Notes: generated from the sequence alone by a model not told the origin. Numbered from the stretch's first letter, positions 23,860-31,429 are shown. The stretch is 33,225 nucleotides of DNA from Hyphomicrobiales bacterium (GCA_021775615.1 JAJFHL010000156.1:1-33225); one strand, 5' to 3'. Translations and numbers: made by a program.

Positions 23860-24915
23860 TTATTGCGCGTAACCCGCCTTGTGCAGGTCGCTCAGCAGCG
23901 AGCAGTCAATGCCCGCCTCCGGCGCCACGGTCTTGTCCATCTGACCGAATTTGATCCACCAGTCGTTGGTCATCTTCCAGTGGTCGGTGATCTGGCTGTT
24001 CTTCTGACCGAAGGGAGGGTCGCCGGGTGCGGAGCCACAGAAGCGGGCCGCTTCCATGAAGCCGTAGGGATAGAGCCCGCCATCCTTGCCGGTGCCGTCT
24101 TTGCCGATCACCAGCTCGACATCGGCCACCGACATTTTCATGCCGTCGGCAATGATCTTGTTGCCCTCGGTGGGGTTCTTGCGCCACCAGGCGATGGCGT
24201 CGTAAAGCGCCTGCATGGTCTTGACCGCGACGTCGCGGCGTTTGGCGATGAAGTCCGAGTTCATGAACACCGAATCCGCAATCAGCGCGTTGGACAGCCA
24301 GAAGGGCTCACGCGACTGGGCCGCAAGACGCGACCCTGGCAGGTTGGTCAGGATCTGCGTGCCGAACGGATCCCAGAATTCAGCCGCCGCGACATCGCCG
24401 CCGATCATTGCCGAAGCGGCATCGTCCATGATCAGGTTGACATACTCGACCTTGTCATAGGCGACGCCGTTCTGCTCAAGCCAGATCGCCATGTAAAGCT
24501 GGGCGAGGCCGCCTTCCAGCACAGCCACCTTCTTGCCGATCAGATCCTGGGCGGACTCGATGCCGGGGCCGACGACGATCTTGTCGGTGCCGTAGGACAG
24601 ATTGCCATAGGCAACCAGAGAGATCGGCATGCCCTGGGCGGCGGCGATCGGGGCGAACTCAATGGTGCTCGACACCACGTCGAGCTGGCCCGAGGTCGCC
24701 AGGCCGAAGCTCTGGTAGGGATCCTCGATCGCCTGGTAGCTGATCTCGAGATCGGGCGCGAGACCCTTCTCCTGGGCGATGAACCAGAAACCGTAGCCCG
24801 GCCAGGTCAGGCCGGCGATACTGACCTTTTCCTTGGCCTGGGACGGTGCGGCCCAGGCGACGGCAAGGGCGACAAGCGCCACCGTCAGAATGCTGCGTAA
24901 AGATTTGTAGGCCAT
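23860..24915 (-). CDS. ABC transporter substrate-binding protein, NMT1/THI5 (NitT/TauT) type
   Basis: 351 residues with a signal peptide (hydrophobic 9-22, SQA cleavage at 27). The mature protein opens KEKVSIAGLTWPGYGFWFIAQEKGLAPDLEISYQ, the standard start of the NMT1/THI5-like fold, and continues with DPYQSFGLATSGQLDVVSS and AVLEGGLAQLYMAIWLEQNGV. Many aromatic residues (YGFWF, EFWDPF, DWWIKFG) could form a pocket for a cationic ligand, but this is speculative. Gene order permease-SBP-ATPase with the ureohydrolase pair following makes a guanidino compound the favoured ligand. Taurine, nitrate or thiamine precursors are family alternatives. Confidence 0.92.
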   Translation of the reverse strand: MAYKSLRSILTVALVALAVAWAAPSQAKEKVSIAGLTWPGYGFWFIAQEKGLAPDLEISYQAIEDPYQSFGLATSGQLDVVSSTIEFAPIAAAQGMPISLVAYGNLSYGTDKIVVGPGIESAQDLIGKKVAVLEGGLAQLYMAIWLEQNGVAYDKVEYVNLIMDDAASAMIGGDVAAAEFWDPFGTQILTNLPGSRLAAQSREPFWLSNALIADSVFMNSDFIAKRRDVAVKTMQALYDAIAWWRKNPTEGNKIIADGMKMSVADVELVIGKDGTGKDGGLYPYGFMEAARFCGSAPGDPPFGQKNSQITDHWKMTNDWWIKFGQMDKTVAPEAGIDCSLLSDLHKAGYAQ

Positions 24916-24999
24916 TTCATTACTCCTCCCTGAAATTTATTTTCTTGGGTGTGTTTGCACCGCAACGGCGATGCCGGCCGGATTAGGCTCCGGCCGCGT

Positions 25000-25863
25000 C
25001 TAAGCCTCCCGTTCGTTGATGTATGGAAACAGAAGCCGGTGGGCGAGCCGGAACAGATAGTCGAAGGTCAGGCCCAGCACGCCGATAACAAGAATACCCG
25101 CCATGATCTGCTCGACATGGAGGAACCGCTTGGCGCGCATCATCATGGCGCCGATCCCAGTCGTCGCGGCGACGATCTCCGCGATCACCAGATAGGTCCA
25201 GGAGACCGCCAGCATCTGGCGCATGGCCACCAGGATACTTGGCATGGAGGCCGGAATGACGACGGTCCTGAGAATCTGCCAGCGGTTGCCGCCAAGGGTC
25301 ATGGAGGTCTCGATCAGCTCCGTGCGTACGGATTTCACGTGGTCCATGATGATGGTGATCAGGAACCAGATAACGCCGATGAACAGCAGGGCGATCTTCT
25401 GGCCTTCGCCGGTTCCGAACCACATCAGCAGGAGCGGAATGAATGACGGCGCCGGCAGATAGCGCCATGACGACACAAGGGGATTGACGAAGGCTTCGAC
25501 GCGCTTGAACGAGCCCATCAGGATGCCGAGGGGAATCGCAATCGCACAGGCCAGCGCGAAGCTCAGCGCAATGCGGTAGACGCTGATCACCACGTCGGTG
25601 AGGAAGCCCTGCTCGACAACGAGCTTGTAGAGACCGGCGAGGACCTTCTGCGGCGGCGGCACGAACAGGGCATTCACCCACTGGAACGCAACGGCCGCTT
25701 CCCACAGCGCGAAGAAGATGACCCAGATCGAGATGCCGAGCGCGATGGTGTGGTGACGGGGAATCGGCGTCTTGAATTCCAGCCAGCGCCGCTTGCGGCG
25801 CGAGCCGGTCGGAGAACCGCCGCGTTCGGTCCGGACTTTTCCCCCTTTGGCGCTCGAGACCAT
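25000..25863 (-). CDS. ABC transporter permease, NitT/TauT family
   Basis: 287-residue inner-membrane permease with about six hydrophobic helices after a basic cytoplasmic tail of 35 residues (RRKRR). The coupling loop ETSMTLGGNRWQILRTVVIPASMPSILVAMR is the EAA motif that contacts the ATPase. PAPSFIPLLLMWFGTGEGQKIALLFIG and AEIVAATTGIGAMMMRAK are typical for SsuC/TauC relatives. It starts 71 bp downstream of the Lrp gene and precedes the binding protein by 84 bp; no separate promoter is evident in either gap, so it is likely read from the Lrp promoter. Confidence 0.93.
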   Translation of the reverse strand: MVSSAKGGKVRTERGGSPTGSRRKRRWLEFKTPIPRHHTIALGISIWVIFFALWEAAVAFQWVNALFVPPPQKVLAGLYKLVVEQGFLTDVVISVYRIALSFALACAIAIPLGILMGSFKRVEAFVNPLVSSWRYLPAPSFIPLLLMWFGTGEGQKIALLFIGVIWFLITIIMDHVKSVRTELIETSMTLGGNRWQILRTVVIPASMPSILVAMRQMLAVSWTYLVIAEIVAATTGIGAMMMRAKRFLHVEQIMAGILVIGVLGLTFDYLFRLAHRLLFPYINEREA

Positions 25864-25934
25864 TACGACCCCTTGCCTCCCCTACTTAACCCGTCGCATG
25901 CCGCACCGAAACGCACTGGCCGGCATGGCCGATA

Positions 25935-26459
25935 CTATGGACGCCCCCACTTCATCAGATTCTTGTACAGCGCCAGCGCCATCATCGGCTCGACCGATGC
26001 GGTGTCCGCCTGCCCGTAACAATGCTCGAGCAGGAAATCGCGCAGATCCCGGTGGGTCTCGCAGATGACCTCGATGACGAGATCGTACTGACCGGTGGCG
26101 AACAGGACGAAGGTCACCTCTTCAAGGGCCTCGAACCGGGCGCTCACCTTGCGCGGATCGGCGCCGCCGCTGAGGCGCATGGCCACCAGCGCATAGCCTT
26201 CATTGCCAAGAACCAGGGGGTCGGCGACGCCGATCACCCGCAGCACCTTGGCCGCCACCATCTGGTTGACCCGGTTGCGTACCGTGCCTTCCGACGTACC
26301 GAGCTCGCGCGCGATTGTCGAATAGGGCATGCGGCCGTCTTCCTGGAGAAAGGCGATGATGCGGCGGTTGGTCGGGTCGGCGGCAAGCGCCCGGCGATCG
26401 ACCGTGCTGTCTGCGTCCACCTCTTCGGTGTCCGCGAATTCGCGATTGGCCGACGACAC
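25935..26459 (-). CDS. Lrp/AsnC-family regulator of the ureohydrolase-urease unit
   Basis: 174 residues if started at GTG 26459, which has an excellent GGAGGTG ribosome site six bases upstream. An ATG frame from 26684 would add 75 residues of poor quality reading through the promoter, so it is rejected. The helix-turn-helix is at about 30-75 (DPTNRRIIAFLQEDGRMPYSTIARELGTSEGTVRNRVNQM), followed by a RAM effector domain (VTFVLFATGQYDLVIEVIC). The HTH is nearly the same as in the Lrp gene at 28280-28828 (QxDGRMPY and SEGT-RNRVN in both), so they probably read similar sites. Its position at the head of the ABC-ureohydrolase-urease genes makes it their likely controller, with a substrate or nitrogen signal as effector. 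Confidence 0.9.
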   Translation of the reverse strand: MSSANREFADTEEVDADSTVDRRALAADPTNRRIIAFLQEDGRMPYSTIARELGTSEGTVRNRVNQMVAAKVLRVIGVADPLVLGNEGYALVAMRLSGGADPRKVSARFEALEEVTFVLFATGQYDLVIEVICETHRDLRDFLLEHCYGQADTASVEPMMALALYKNLMKWGRP

Positions 26460-26801
26460 GATTTCACCTCCGATTCTCGCCGCGGATCGCTCCGGCAAGA
26501 ACCGACATACGAATTCCGCTGGAAAACCAGCCTTACTTTTTGAAATCCTTCTGTCAAGCACCAATAAATTACGGAATTCGTAATCAACGCCACGCGAACG
26601 AATATTTCCCAAAGCGGATGCCAGTGCTGGCCGGGATGTCCCGGCGCCTGCCCAGGTCGCCATGTGGAGATTGTGGTGCATCATGTGACTGGATCACGAT
26701 CGAATTGGGGGTTCCCACCCAAATCGATAAAACGTGATCGACTCCAATATCTTGGAGCGGGATCGGACGGAAAACCGGTGTCCACTTTTCCTGATCCCGC
26801 T
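26460..26801. other. 342-bp intergenic region: Lrp promoter plus repeat element
   Basis: No credible gene. The left half (26460-26600) holds the ribosome site, promoter and operator-like palindromes of the minus-strand Lrp gene. The right half (26690-26804) is a nested palindromic repeat that runs into the stop codon of the glutamine synthetase gene. Short frames here are AT/GC shadows without ribosome sites. Confidence 0.7.
26508..26584 (-). promoter_or_regulatory. Promoter of the Lrp-ABC-ureohydrolase-urease unit with flanking operator palindromes
   Basis: On the minus strand a perfect -35 TTGACA lies at 26557-26552, with a poor -10 near 26536-26530. Upstream of it is a 17-bp palindrome ATTACG-GAATT-CGTAAT (26568-26584). 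Part of this site, CGGAATTCGTA (26572-26582), recurs in inverted orientation as TACGAATTCCG (26508-26518) downstream of the -10, an exact 11-bp match. Two related sites bracketing a promoter suit Lrp-type autoregulation by looping or wrapping. The core TTAC-N7-GTAA also occurs upstream of the second Lrp gene. Confidence 0.55.
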
Positions 26802-26804
26802 CTA
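26690..26804. repeat. Rhizobial-type mosaic palindromic repeat
   Basis: Nested inverted repeats: ATCACG...CGTGAT with an inner TTGGG/CCCAA stem (about 26694-26738), then CTCCAA-TATC-TTGGAG (26742-26757). The last is a long hairpin GAGCGGGATC (26755-26764) with GATCCCGCTC (26793-26802), enclosing GGAAAA/TTTTCC. The combination ACGTGATCGA ... GAGCGGGATC ... TTTTCC ... ATCCCGCTCTAG is one I recognise as a dispersed intergenic repeat of Rhizobiales genomes. The outer arm supplies the TAG stop of the glutamine synthetase gene. Confidence 0.65.
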
Positions 26805-28226
26805 GTAGAACCGGAGATATTCTTCGACTTCCCACTCCGATATGGAAACCGAATAGCGCTCCCATTCATCGTCCTTGTAGGCGCAGTAGGACTTGTGCAG
26901 CTGCTCGCCCATGGCAGTGCGCATGACCTCGTCGGCCTTGAGCATGTTTATTGCCTCCTGGAGCGTGCGCGGCAGGCGCTGGACGCCGGCATCGTCGAAT
27001 TCCTGCTCCGTCATTTTGTAGAGGTCCTTGCCGAGCGGCGGGCCCGGATCGATCTTCTCGACCATGCCGCGGACCACCGCGGCGGTCGTGCAGGCAAGCG
27101 CAAGATAGGTGTTCATGCACATGTCGACGGCGCGGTTTTCGACGCAGTAGCGGTTCTGCGGCAGGCGCAGCATAGCGGATCGGTTGTTGGGTCCGTAGGT
27201 CACATGGGTGGGCGCCCAGGTGTAGACGCCGCCTTCGAACCCGGGCACGCGGGCGACGAGGCCCTTGTAGGACGTCACCGTCGAGCAGGTGATCGCCGAC
27301 AGCCCGCCGCCGTGGCGCAGGAGCCCGCCGACCGCATGGTTGACTTCGTCGGCCCAGCCGTCCTTCGAATTGCCGAAGAGGTTCTCTCCGGTCTTGACGT
27401 CCTGGATTGAAAAATTGATATGCGCGCCGGAACGCCAGTCGCCGATGGTCACCTTGGGCATGAAGGTGACGAACAGGCCATGGTTCTTGGCCACTTCTTT
27501 CAGGAACACCCGCAGGAAGGTGAGCCGGTCTGCCATTTCGACGACATGAGTGTAGCCGAAGTCGAGTTCGAACTGGGAATAGGCGCCTTCGCAGACCACA
27601 TCGTGCAGGTCCCAGTCGAGATCGCCGAGAATGTCGATCAGGTCGCCGAGAAAATCCATCGAATCCGCAGTCGCCTCGATGTCATAGCCCCAGGCCTGGC
27701 GGCGCGGGAACCTGCCGTTGCGCAGGGGCGGGTCGACATCGAACGCCTTGATCGGCAGCCCGTCTTCGTCGTAGCGCATGACGATGAACTCGGGCTCGAT
27801 GCCGGCCATCGGCCGGTAGCCGGCTTCGGCGGCTTCGGCAACCTGTCGCTTGAGCGCCATGCGCGGGCACACATTGTAGGGCGCGCCCTCCCAGTAGAGA
27901 TCGGCGAAAATGAAAGCCTGGGCCGGATCCCACGGACAGATGTAAACCGCATCGAGATCGGGGATCATGATCTGGTCGGGGTCGGCCGGCCCGAGTTCGG
28001 GAACGAAGGATACGGAGTGGACGGCAAATTGCGGGCCCTTGCCAAGGCACAGTTCCTCGAAGTCCCACATGGGCACCGGCTTGGTCTTGGGCACACCGAG
28101 GAGGTCGATCCAGCAGGACAGGACATACTTGACGCCCGCCGCCTCGAGCCGCGCCTTGACCTCGGGGATCTTGCCGCGATTGCGCTCGATCGCCTCTTCC
28201 ATGGTTTCGTAATAGATCTTGCTCAT
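26802..28226 (-). CDS. Glutamine synthetase-family enzyme (GlnT/gamma-glutamylamide synthetase-like)
   Basis: 474 residues of the glutamine synthetase superfamily, which ligates ammonia or an amine to glutamate using ATP. Present are the N-terminal VLSCWIDLLGVPKTKPVP, the metal/glutamate motif AGIEPEFIV, EGAYSQFELDFGY, GAHINFSIQD in place of the usual GSGMHVHQSL, and the nucleotide/arginine region NNRSAMLRLPQN. The divergence from housekeeping GlnA and the adjacent dedicated Lrp regulator suggest a specialised enzyme, for example a gamma-glutamyl-amine synthetase. Near an operon expected to release urea-derived ammonia and an alkylamine, it could capture either; the amine specificity is not readable. 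It follows the Lrp gene at 53 bp. The C-terminal stop codon lies in a repeat element. Confidence 0.87.
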   Translation of the reverse strand: MSKIYYETMEEAIERNRGKIPEVKARLEAAGVKYVLSCWIDLLGVPKTKPVPMWDFEELCLGKGPQFAVHSVSFVPELGPADPDQIMIPDLDAVYICPWDPAQAFIFADLYWEGAPYNVCPRMALKRQVAEAAEAGYRPMAGIEPEFIVMRYDEDGLPIKAFDVDPPLRNGRFPRRQAWGYDIEATADSMDFLGDLIDILGDLDWDLHDVVCEGAYSQFELDFGYTHVVEMADRLTFLRVFLKEVAKNHGLFVTFMPKVTIGDWRSGAHINFSIQDVKTGENLFGNSKDGWADEVNHAVGGLLRHGGGLSAITCSTVTSYKGLVARVPGFEGGVYTWAPTHVTYGPNNRSAMLRLPQNRYCVENRAVDMCMNTYLALACTTAAVVRGMVEKIDPGPPLGKDLYKMTEQEFDDAGVQRLPRTLQEAINMLKADEVMRTAMGEQLHKSYCAYKDDEWERYSVSISEWEVEEYLRFY

Positions 28227-28279
28227 GTCGCTCTTCCCCTGTTTGTCGGCGGCGCCCGTTGCGGGCTGTTCTTGCCGTG

Positions 28280-28828
28280 TCAGCTCCAGTTCCGTTTCAA
28301 GAGGAACTGGTTCTTGAAGCTCTTCAGACCGGCCATGGTCTCGACCGAGGCGATGTCGGCCTGGTTGTGCACCTGTTCTTCCAGGAACCTCAGGAACTGG
28401 TCCTTGTCGTCATTGACCACTTCGACAAGCAGGTCGTAGCGACCGGCGGTCCACAAGACGTAGACGACTTCGGAATGAGCGCCCAGACGGGTGGCAACGT
28501 CTTCCGGCGTGTGGCCGGGCGCGACCTTGATGCCGAGCATGGCATCGGTGCGGTACTCGACGGCGACCGGATCCGCAATGGCGACGATGCGCAGCATGCC
28601 GGCGCTCTTCATCCAGTTGACCCGGTTGCGGATGGTGCCTTCGGAAACGTTCAACGCGGTCGCGATTTCCGCGTAGGGCATGCGTCCGTCTTGCTGGAGC
28701 ATGCGGATGATGTCGCGATTGAGCGAGTCGTGCGGAGAGGCGACTTCCTGCGAGCGGGTGCGCGGGGCATCGAGCGGCACCGCCTTGAGGGTCCCGTCGG
28801 ACCGCTGCCCTTTCGCTCTGCCCGCCAT
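28280..28828 (-). CDS. Lrp/AsnC-family regulator of the glutamine synthetase/Rieske block
   Basis: 182 residues from ATG 28828, which has a GGAGAGGTGTGGAG ribosome region; an earlier in-frame start at 28891 would extend into the promoter. A basic tail of about 30 residues precedes the helix-turn-helix (LNRDIIRMLQQDGRMPYAEIATALNVSEGTIRNRVNWM), then the effector domain (VVYVLWTAGRYDLLVEVVN). It is a close relative of the Lrp gene at 25935-26459. It heads a minus-strand pair with the glutamine synthetase and is divergent from the Rieske oxygenase gene, so it may act on both through the shared 180-bp control region. Confidence 0.92.
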   Translation of the reverse strand: MAGRAKGQRSDGTLKAVPLDAPRTRSQEVASPHDSLNRDIIRMLQQDGRMPYAEIATALNVSEGTIRNRVNWMKSAGMLRIVAIADPVAVEYRTDAMLGIKVAPGHTPEDVATRLGAHSEVVYVLWTAGRYDLLVEVVNDDKDQFLRFLEEQVHNQADIASVETMAGLKSFKNQFLLKRNWS

Positions 28829-28866
28829 ACTCCACACCTCTCCGGCACCTGTATTCGGCTTCAATC

Positions 28867-28930
28867 GGTTTCGAAACCCGTAAACAGGCAATCATGTGTT
28901 ACTGATTGCGTAACAAACTATGTCTATGAT
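28867..28930. promoter_or_regulatory. Operator palindromes and promoter between Lrp and Rieske oxygenase genes
   Basis: The 180-bp divergent gap holds three perfect inverted repeats: GGTTTCGAAACC (28867-28878); GCAATCA (28888-28894) with TGATTGC (28903-28909); and, overlapping it, TGTTAC (28897-28902) with GTAACA (28910-28915). The last has the core TTAC-N7-GTAA also seen at 26569-26583. A plus-strand -10 TATGAT lies at 28925-28930, which puts its -35 region inside the palindromes, so a bound regulator could block or activate the Rieske promoter. Confidence 0.55.
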
Positions 28931-29008
28931 ACGTTTTCGTCAACAAGGAGATTCATTCGTTGCATAAACCGCAGCGAATCCCGGGTTCGAAGGTTGAGTG
29001 CAGACGCC

Positions 29009-30382
29009 ATGACAGACACAGCTCCGAGCGCATCGCAGACCACGTTTTCCGGATATCACCAGTCGCAGCCGGCCGGCGCCGACGAAGAGCTGGCGCGGAT
29101 CGGACCCACCACGCCTGGTGGGGAATACATGCGCCGCTTCTGGCATCCGGTGTTCATCACCGAAGAGCTCGGCGAGCTGCCGTCGCTGGTCCGCGTCCTG
29201 GGCGAGGACCTGGTGCTGTTCCGCTATGCTGGCGACAAGTTCGGCCTGGTGCACAAGCACTGCCCGCACCGGCGCGCCTCGCTGGAATACGGCAAGTGCG
29301 AGCCGCGCGGCATCCGCTGCTGCTATCACGGCTGGCTGTTTGCCGCCGACGGCGAAATCCTCGAAACGCCCGGCGAAGCGCGCGACGCCGAACCCGCCGC
29401 CAAGGTGCGCGCCCGCACCCGGCTCGGCGCTTATCCGGTGATCGAGTTCAACGGCCTGATCTTTGCCTATCTCGGGCCGCCGGACGCCATTCCTGAATTC
29501 CCGATTTACGACGCCTTCAAGATCCCCGGCATCACCATCCGGCCCTACAAGGCGCCTTACCGGTGCAACTGGGTGCAGGTGCTCGACGCCATCATGGATC
29601 CGGTGCACACGTCGTTCCTGCACAGCCAGATCAGCCATGCCCAGTTCTCCGAAGGCATGGGCGAGCTTGGCGAGCTGGGGTTCTACGAGCGCCATGAAAA
29701 CCACTTTCTCGGATCGAGCACGCGGCGCGTCGGCGACAATGTCTGGGTGCGGGTCAACGAATTGATCCTGCCCAACTTCACCCAGGCCGGCGCCGCCTTT
29801 GCCGCCGACGGCACCGCGTCGCGCTATTTCGGGCGCAGCGCCTTTACCCGCTGGGTGGTGCCGGTGGACGACGAGAATTCGATCGCTTTCGGGTGGGGTA
29901 ATTTCGGCGAGCGCGGCGACCCGCATGAATACAATACCAAGGAAGGCTGCGAGCTGATCGAGCAGGGCGAGATACTCGACCGCCCGGACGAAGAGCGCCA
30001 GCGCAACCCGGCCGATTCCGAGGCGGTGGAGGGCATGGGGGCGATCTCGACCCATATGGGCGAGAACCTGATGCCGACGGACCGCGGCATCTCACTCTAC
30101 CGGCGCCGCATCCGCCGCCAGATCAAGGAGCTTGCCGAGGGCTCCGAACCGCCACAGCCCCGCAAGGGCCCGACCGTGCACACCTACGGTCAGGACACGG
30201 TCTTGAACCTGCCGGCTGACGGCGCGAACGACGACCGGTCCTTCCTGCGCCAGGTCGGGGAAACCGTCATGGAAATCGAATTCGAACATGAAGGGTTGGA
30301 CGATGCGGCGCGCGACGAGGCGATTATCGCGAAGCTCAGGGACCTGGAGACAAACGGCCTGAACCGGGGTTCCACGACATGA
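29009..30382 (+). CDS. Rieske non-heme iron oxygenase, alpha subunit
   Basis: 457 residues from ATG 29009; the frame is open further upstream, but only through the control region. The Rieske [2Fe-2S] ligands are C85 and H87 (KHCPHRRASLEYGKC) and C104 and H107 (RCCYHGW). The catalytic domain has the mononuclear iron motif NWVQVLDAIMDPVHTSFLH with H200 and H205 and the bridging D197. It resembles phthalate-dioxygenase-type and O/N-demethylating Rieske enzymes that use a separate reductase; no ferredoxin or reductase gene is in the window. The substrate is unknown. N-demethylation of an alkylamine would fit the neighbours but is speculative. It overlaps the dehydrogenase gene by ATGA. Confidence 0.9.
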   Translation: MTDTAPSASQTTFSGYHQSQPAGADEELARIGPTTPGGEYMRRFWHPVFITEELGELPSLVRVLGEDLVLFRYAGDKFGLVHKHCPHRRASLEYGKCEPRGIRCCYHGWLFAADGEILETPGEARDAEPAAKVRARTRLGAYPVIEFNGLIFAYLGPPDAIPEFPIYDAFKIPGITIRPYKAPYRCNWVQVLDAIMDPVHTSFLHSQISHAQFSEGMGELGELGFYERHENHFLGSSTRRVGDNVWVRVNELILPNFTQAGAAFAADGTASRYFGRSAFTRWVVPVDDENSIAFGWGNFGERGDPHEYNTKEGCELIEQGEILDRPDEERQRNPADSEAVEGMGAISTHMGENLMPTDRGISLYRRRIRRQIKELAEGSEPPQPRKGPTVHTYGQDTVLNLPADGANDDRSFLRQVGETVMEIEFEHEGLDDAARDEAIIAKLRDLETNGLNRGSTT

Positions 30383-31407
30383 CCCAGGAGCGCACCGTCA
30401 AGGTGCACGTCAAGAACAACCACGCCGCACCGGACACCTTTCCGAACACTCCCGAAGGCGAAGAGGTGTTCACCATCACGCGCGAACGGTTCGACGCGGC
30501 GGCGGCACATTACCCTGACGTGGCGCGACGGCTCGAGGTCTTCATCGACTGGGACACGGAGACATGGGTGAGCTCGATGCAGGCCGCGGAGGTCCTTCTC
30601 ACCTGGGATTTTCCGACCGAAAATCTTGCCGCGGCCGCGCCCAATCTCAAGATGATCCACTGCATCGGCGCCGGCGTCGAACACCTCCTGCCGATGGACT
30701 GGCTACCCGACGGTGTGACGCTCACCAACAACAAGGGGGTGCATGCCGCCAAGGCCGGCGAATTCGGCCTGATGGGCGTCTTGATGCTGCACAACAAGGT
30801 GCCGGCACTGATGACCAATCAGCGCGCAGCGGCCTACGATTCTCTCTATTCCACTCCGATTGCCGGCAGAACGCTCCTGGTCGTCGGTGTCGGCAGCATC
30901 GGCGGCGCGGTGGCGAAACACTGCGCCGATCTGGGCCTCAACGTCATCGGCGTCAGCCGGCACGGCCGGGCGGCGGAAGGCGTGCACAAGATGGTGACGC
31001 CGGACGCGCTTGACGATGTCCTGCCGTCGGCGGACTTCGTTTTCGTTTCGACGCCCATGACGCCGGAAACCGCAAACCTCCTCGACGCGCGGCGCCTCGA
31101 TCTCCTCAAGCCCACGGCCGGGCTCATCAATGTCGGCCGCGCCGGGGTGATCGACTACGAACACCTTGCAGTGAAATTGGAAGCCGGGAGCCTCGCCGGG
31201 GCGATCCTCGATGTTTTCGATCCCGAACCCCTGCCCGCGACATCGCCGCTGTGGTCGACGCGCAACCTGGTGGTGACGCCACACGTCTCCGCCGACGACG
31301 GCGATTCCTATGTGCCGCTCACTCTCGACCTGTTTTTCCGCAACATGGAGCGCTATCTGGCCGGCGAGGAGCCCCTCAATCAGGTGCGGCCGGAGCTTGG
31401 ATACTGA
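30379..31407 (+). CDS. D-2-hydroxyacid dehydrogenase (NAD-dependent)
   Basis: 342 residues of the D-isomer 2-hydroxyacid dehydrogenase family. The Rossmann segment is LLVVGVGSIGGAVAKHCADLGLNVIGVSR. The catalytic trio is visible as arginine in LINVGRAGVIDYEHL, glutamate in DVFDPEPLP and histidine in VTPHVSADD. The first 50 residues differ from the common CtBP/GyaR start. Four-base ATGA overlap with the Rieske gene indicates translational coupling, so the two probably act in one pathway. Reduction of a 2-oxo acid or oxidation of a 2-hydroxy acid is expected; which one cannot be told. Confidence 0.9.
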   Translation: MTQERTVKVHVKNNHAAPDTFPNTPEGEEVFTITRERFDAAAAHYPDVARRLEVFIDWDTETWVSSMQAAEVLLTWDFPTENLAAAAPNLKMIHCIGAGVEHLLPMDWLPDGVTLTNNKGVHAAKAGEFGLMGVLMLHNKVPALMTNQRAAAYDSLYSTPIAGRTLLVVGVGSIGGAVAKHCADLGLNVIGVSRHGRAAEGVHKMVTPDALDDVLPSADFVFVSTPMTPETANLLDARRLDLLKPTAGLINVGRAGVIDYEHLAVKLEAGSLAGAILDVFDPEPLPATSPLWSTRNLVVTPHVSADDGDSYVPLTLDLFFRNMERYLAGEEPLNQVRPELGY

Positions 31408-31429
31408 AACACGGAACGCTTCCATCATC

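Noticed and set aside
25864-26600. Guanidine riboswitch (ykkC type) ahead of the ABC transporter genes
   Set aside because: I looked because guanidine uptake genes often carry one. The 71-bp gap before the permease and the leader of the Lrp gene show no recognisable conserved ykkC core. A covariance-model search would settle it.
26460-26684. N-terminal extension of the Lrp gene to an ATG at 26684
   Set aside because: It would read through the promoter and palindromes, has no family similarity, and the GTG at 26459 has a GGAGGTG site at ideal spacing.
28259-29008. A 250-residue N-terminal extension of the Rieske protein
   Set aside because: It is the complement of the Lrp gene and the control region; the family start is at 29009.
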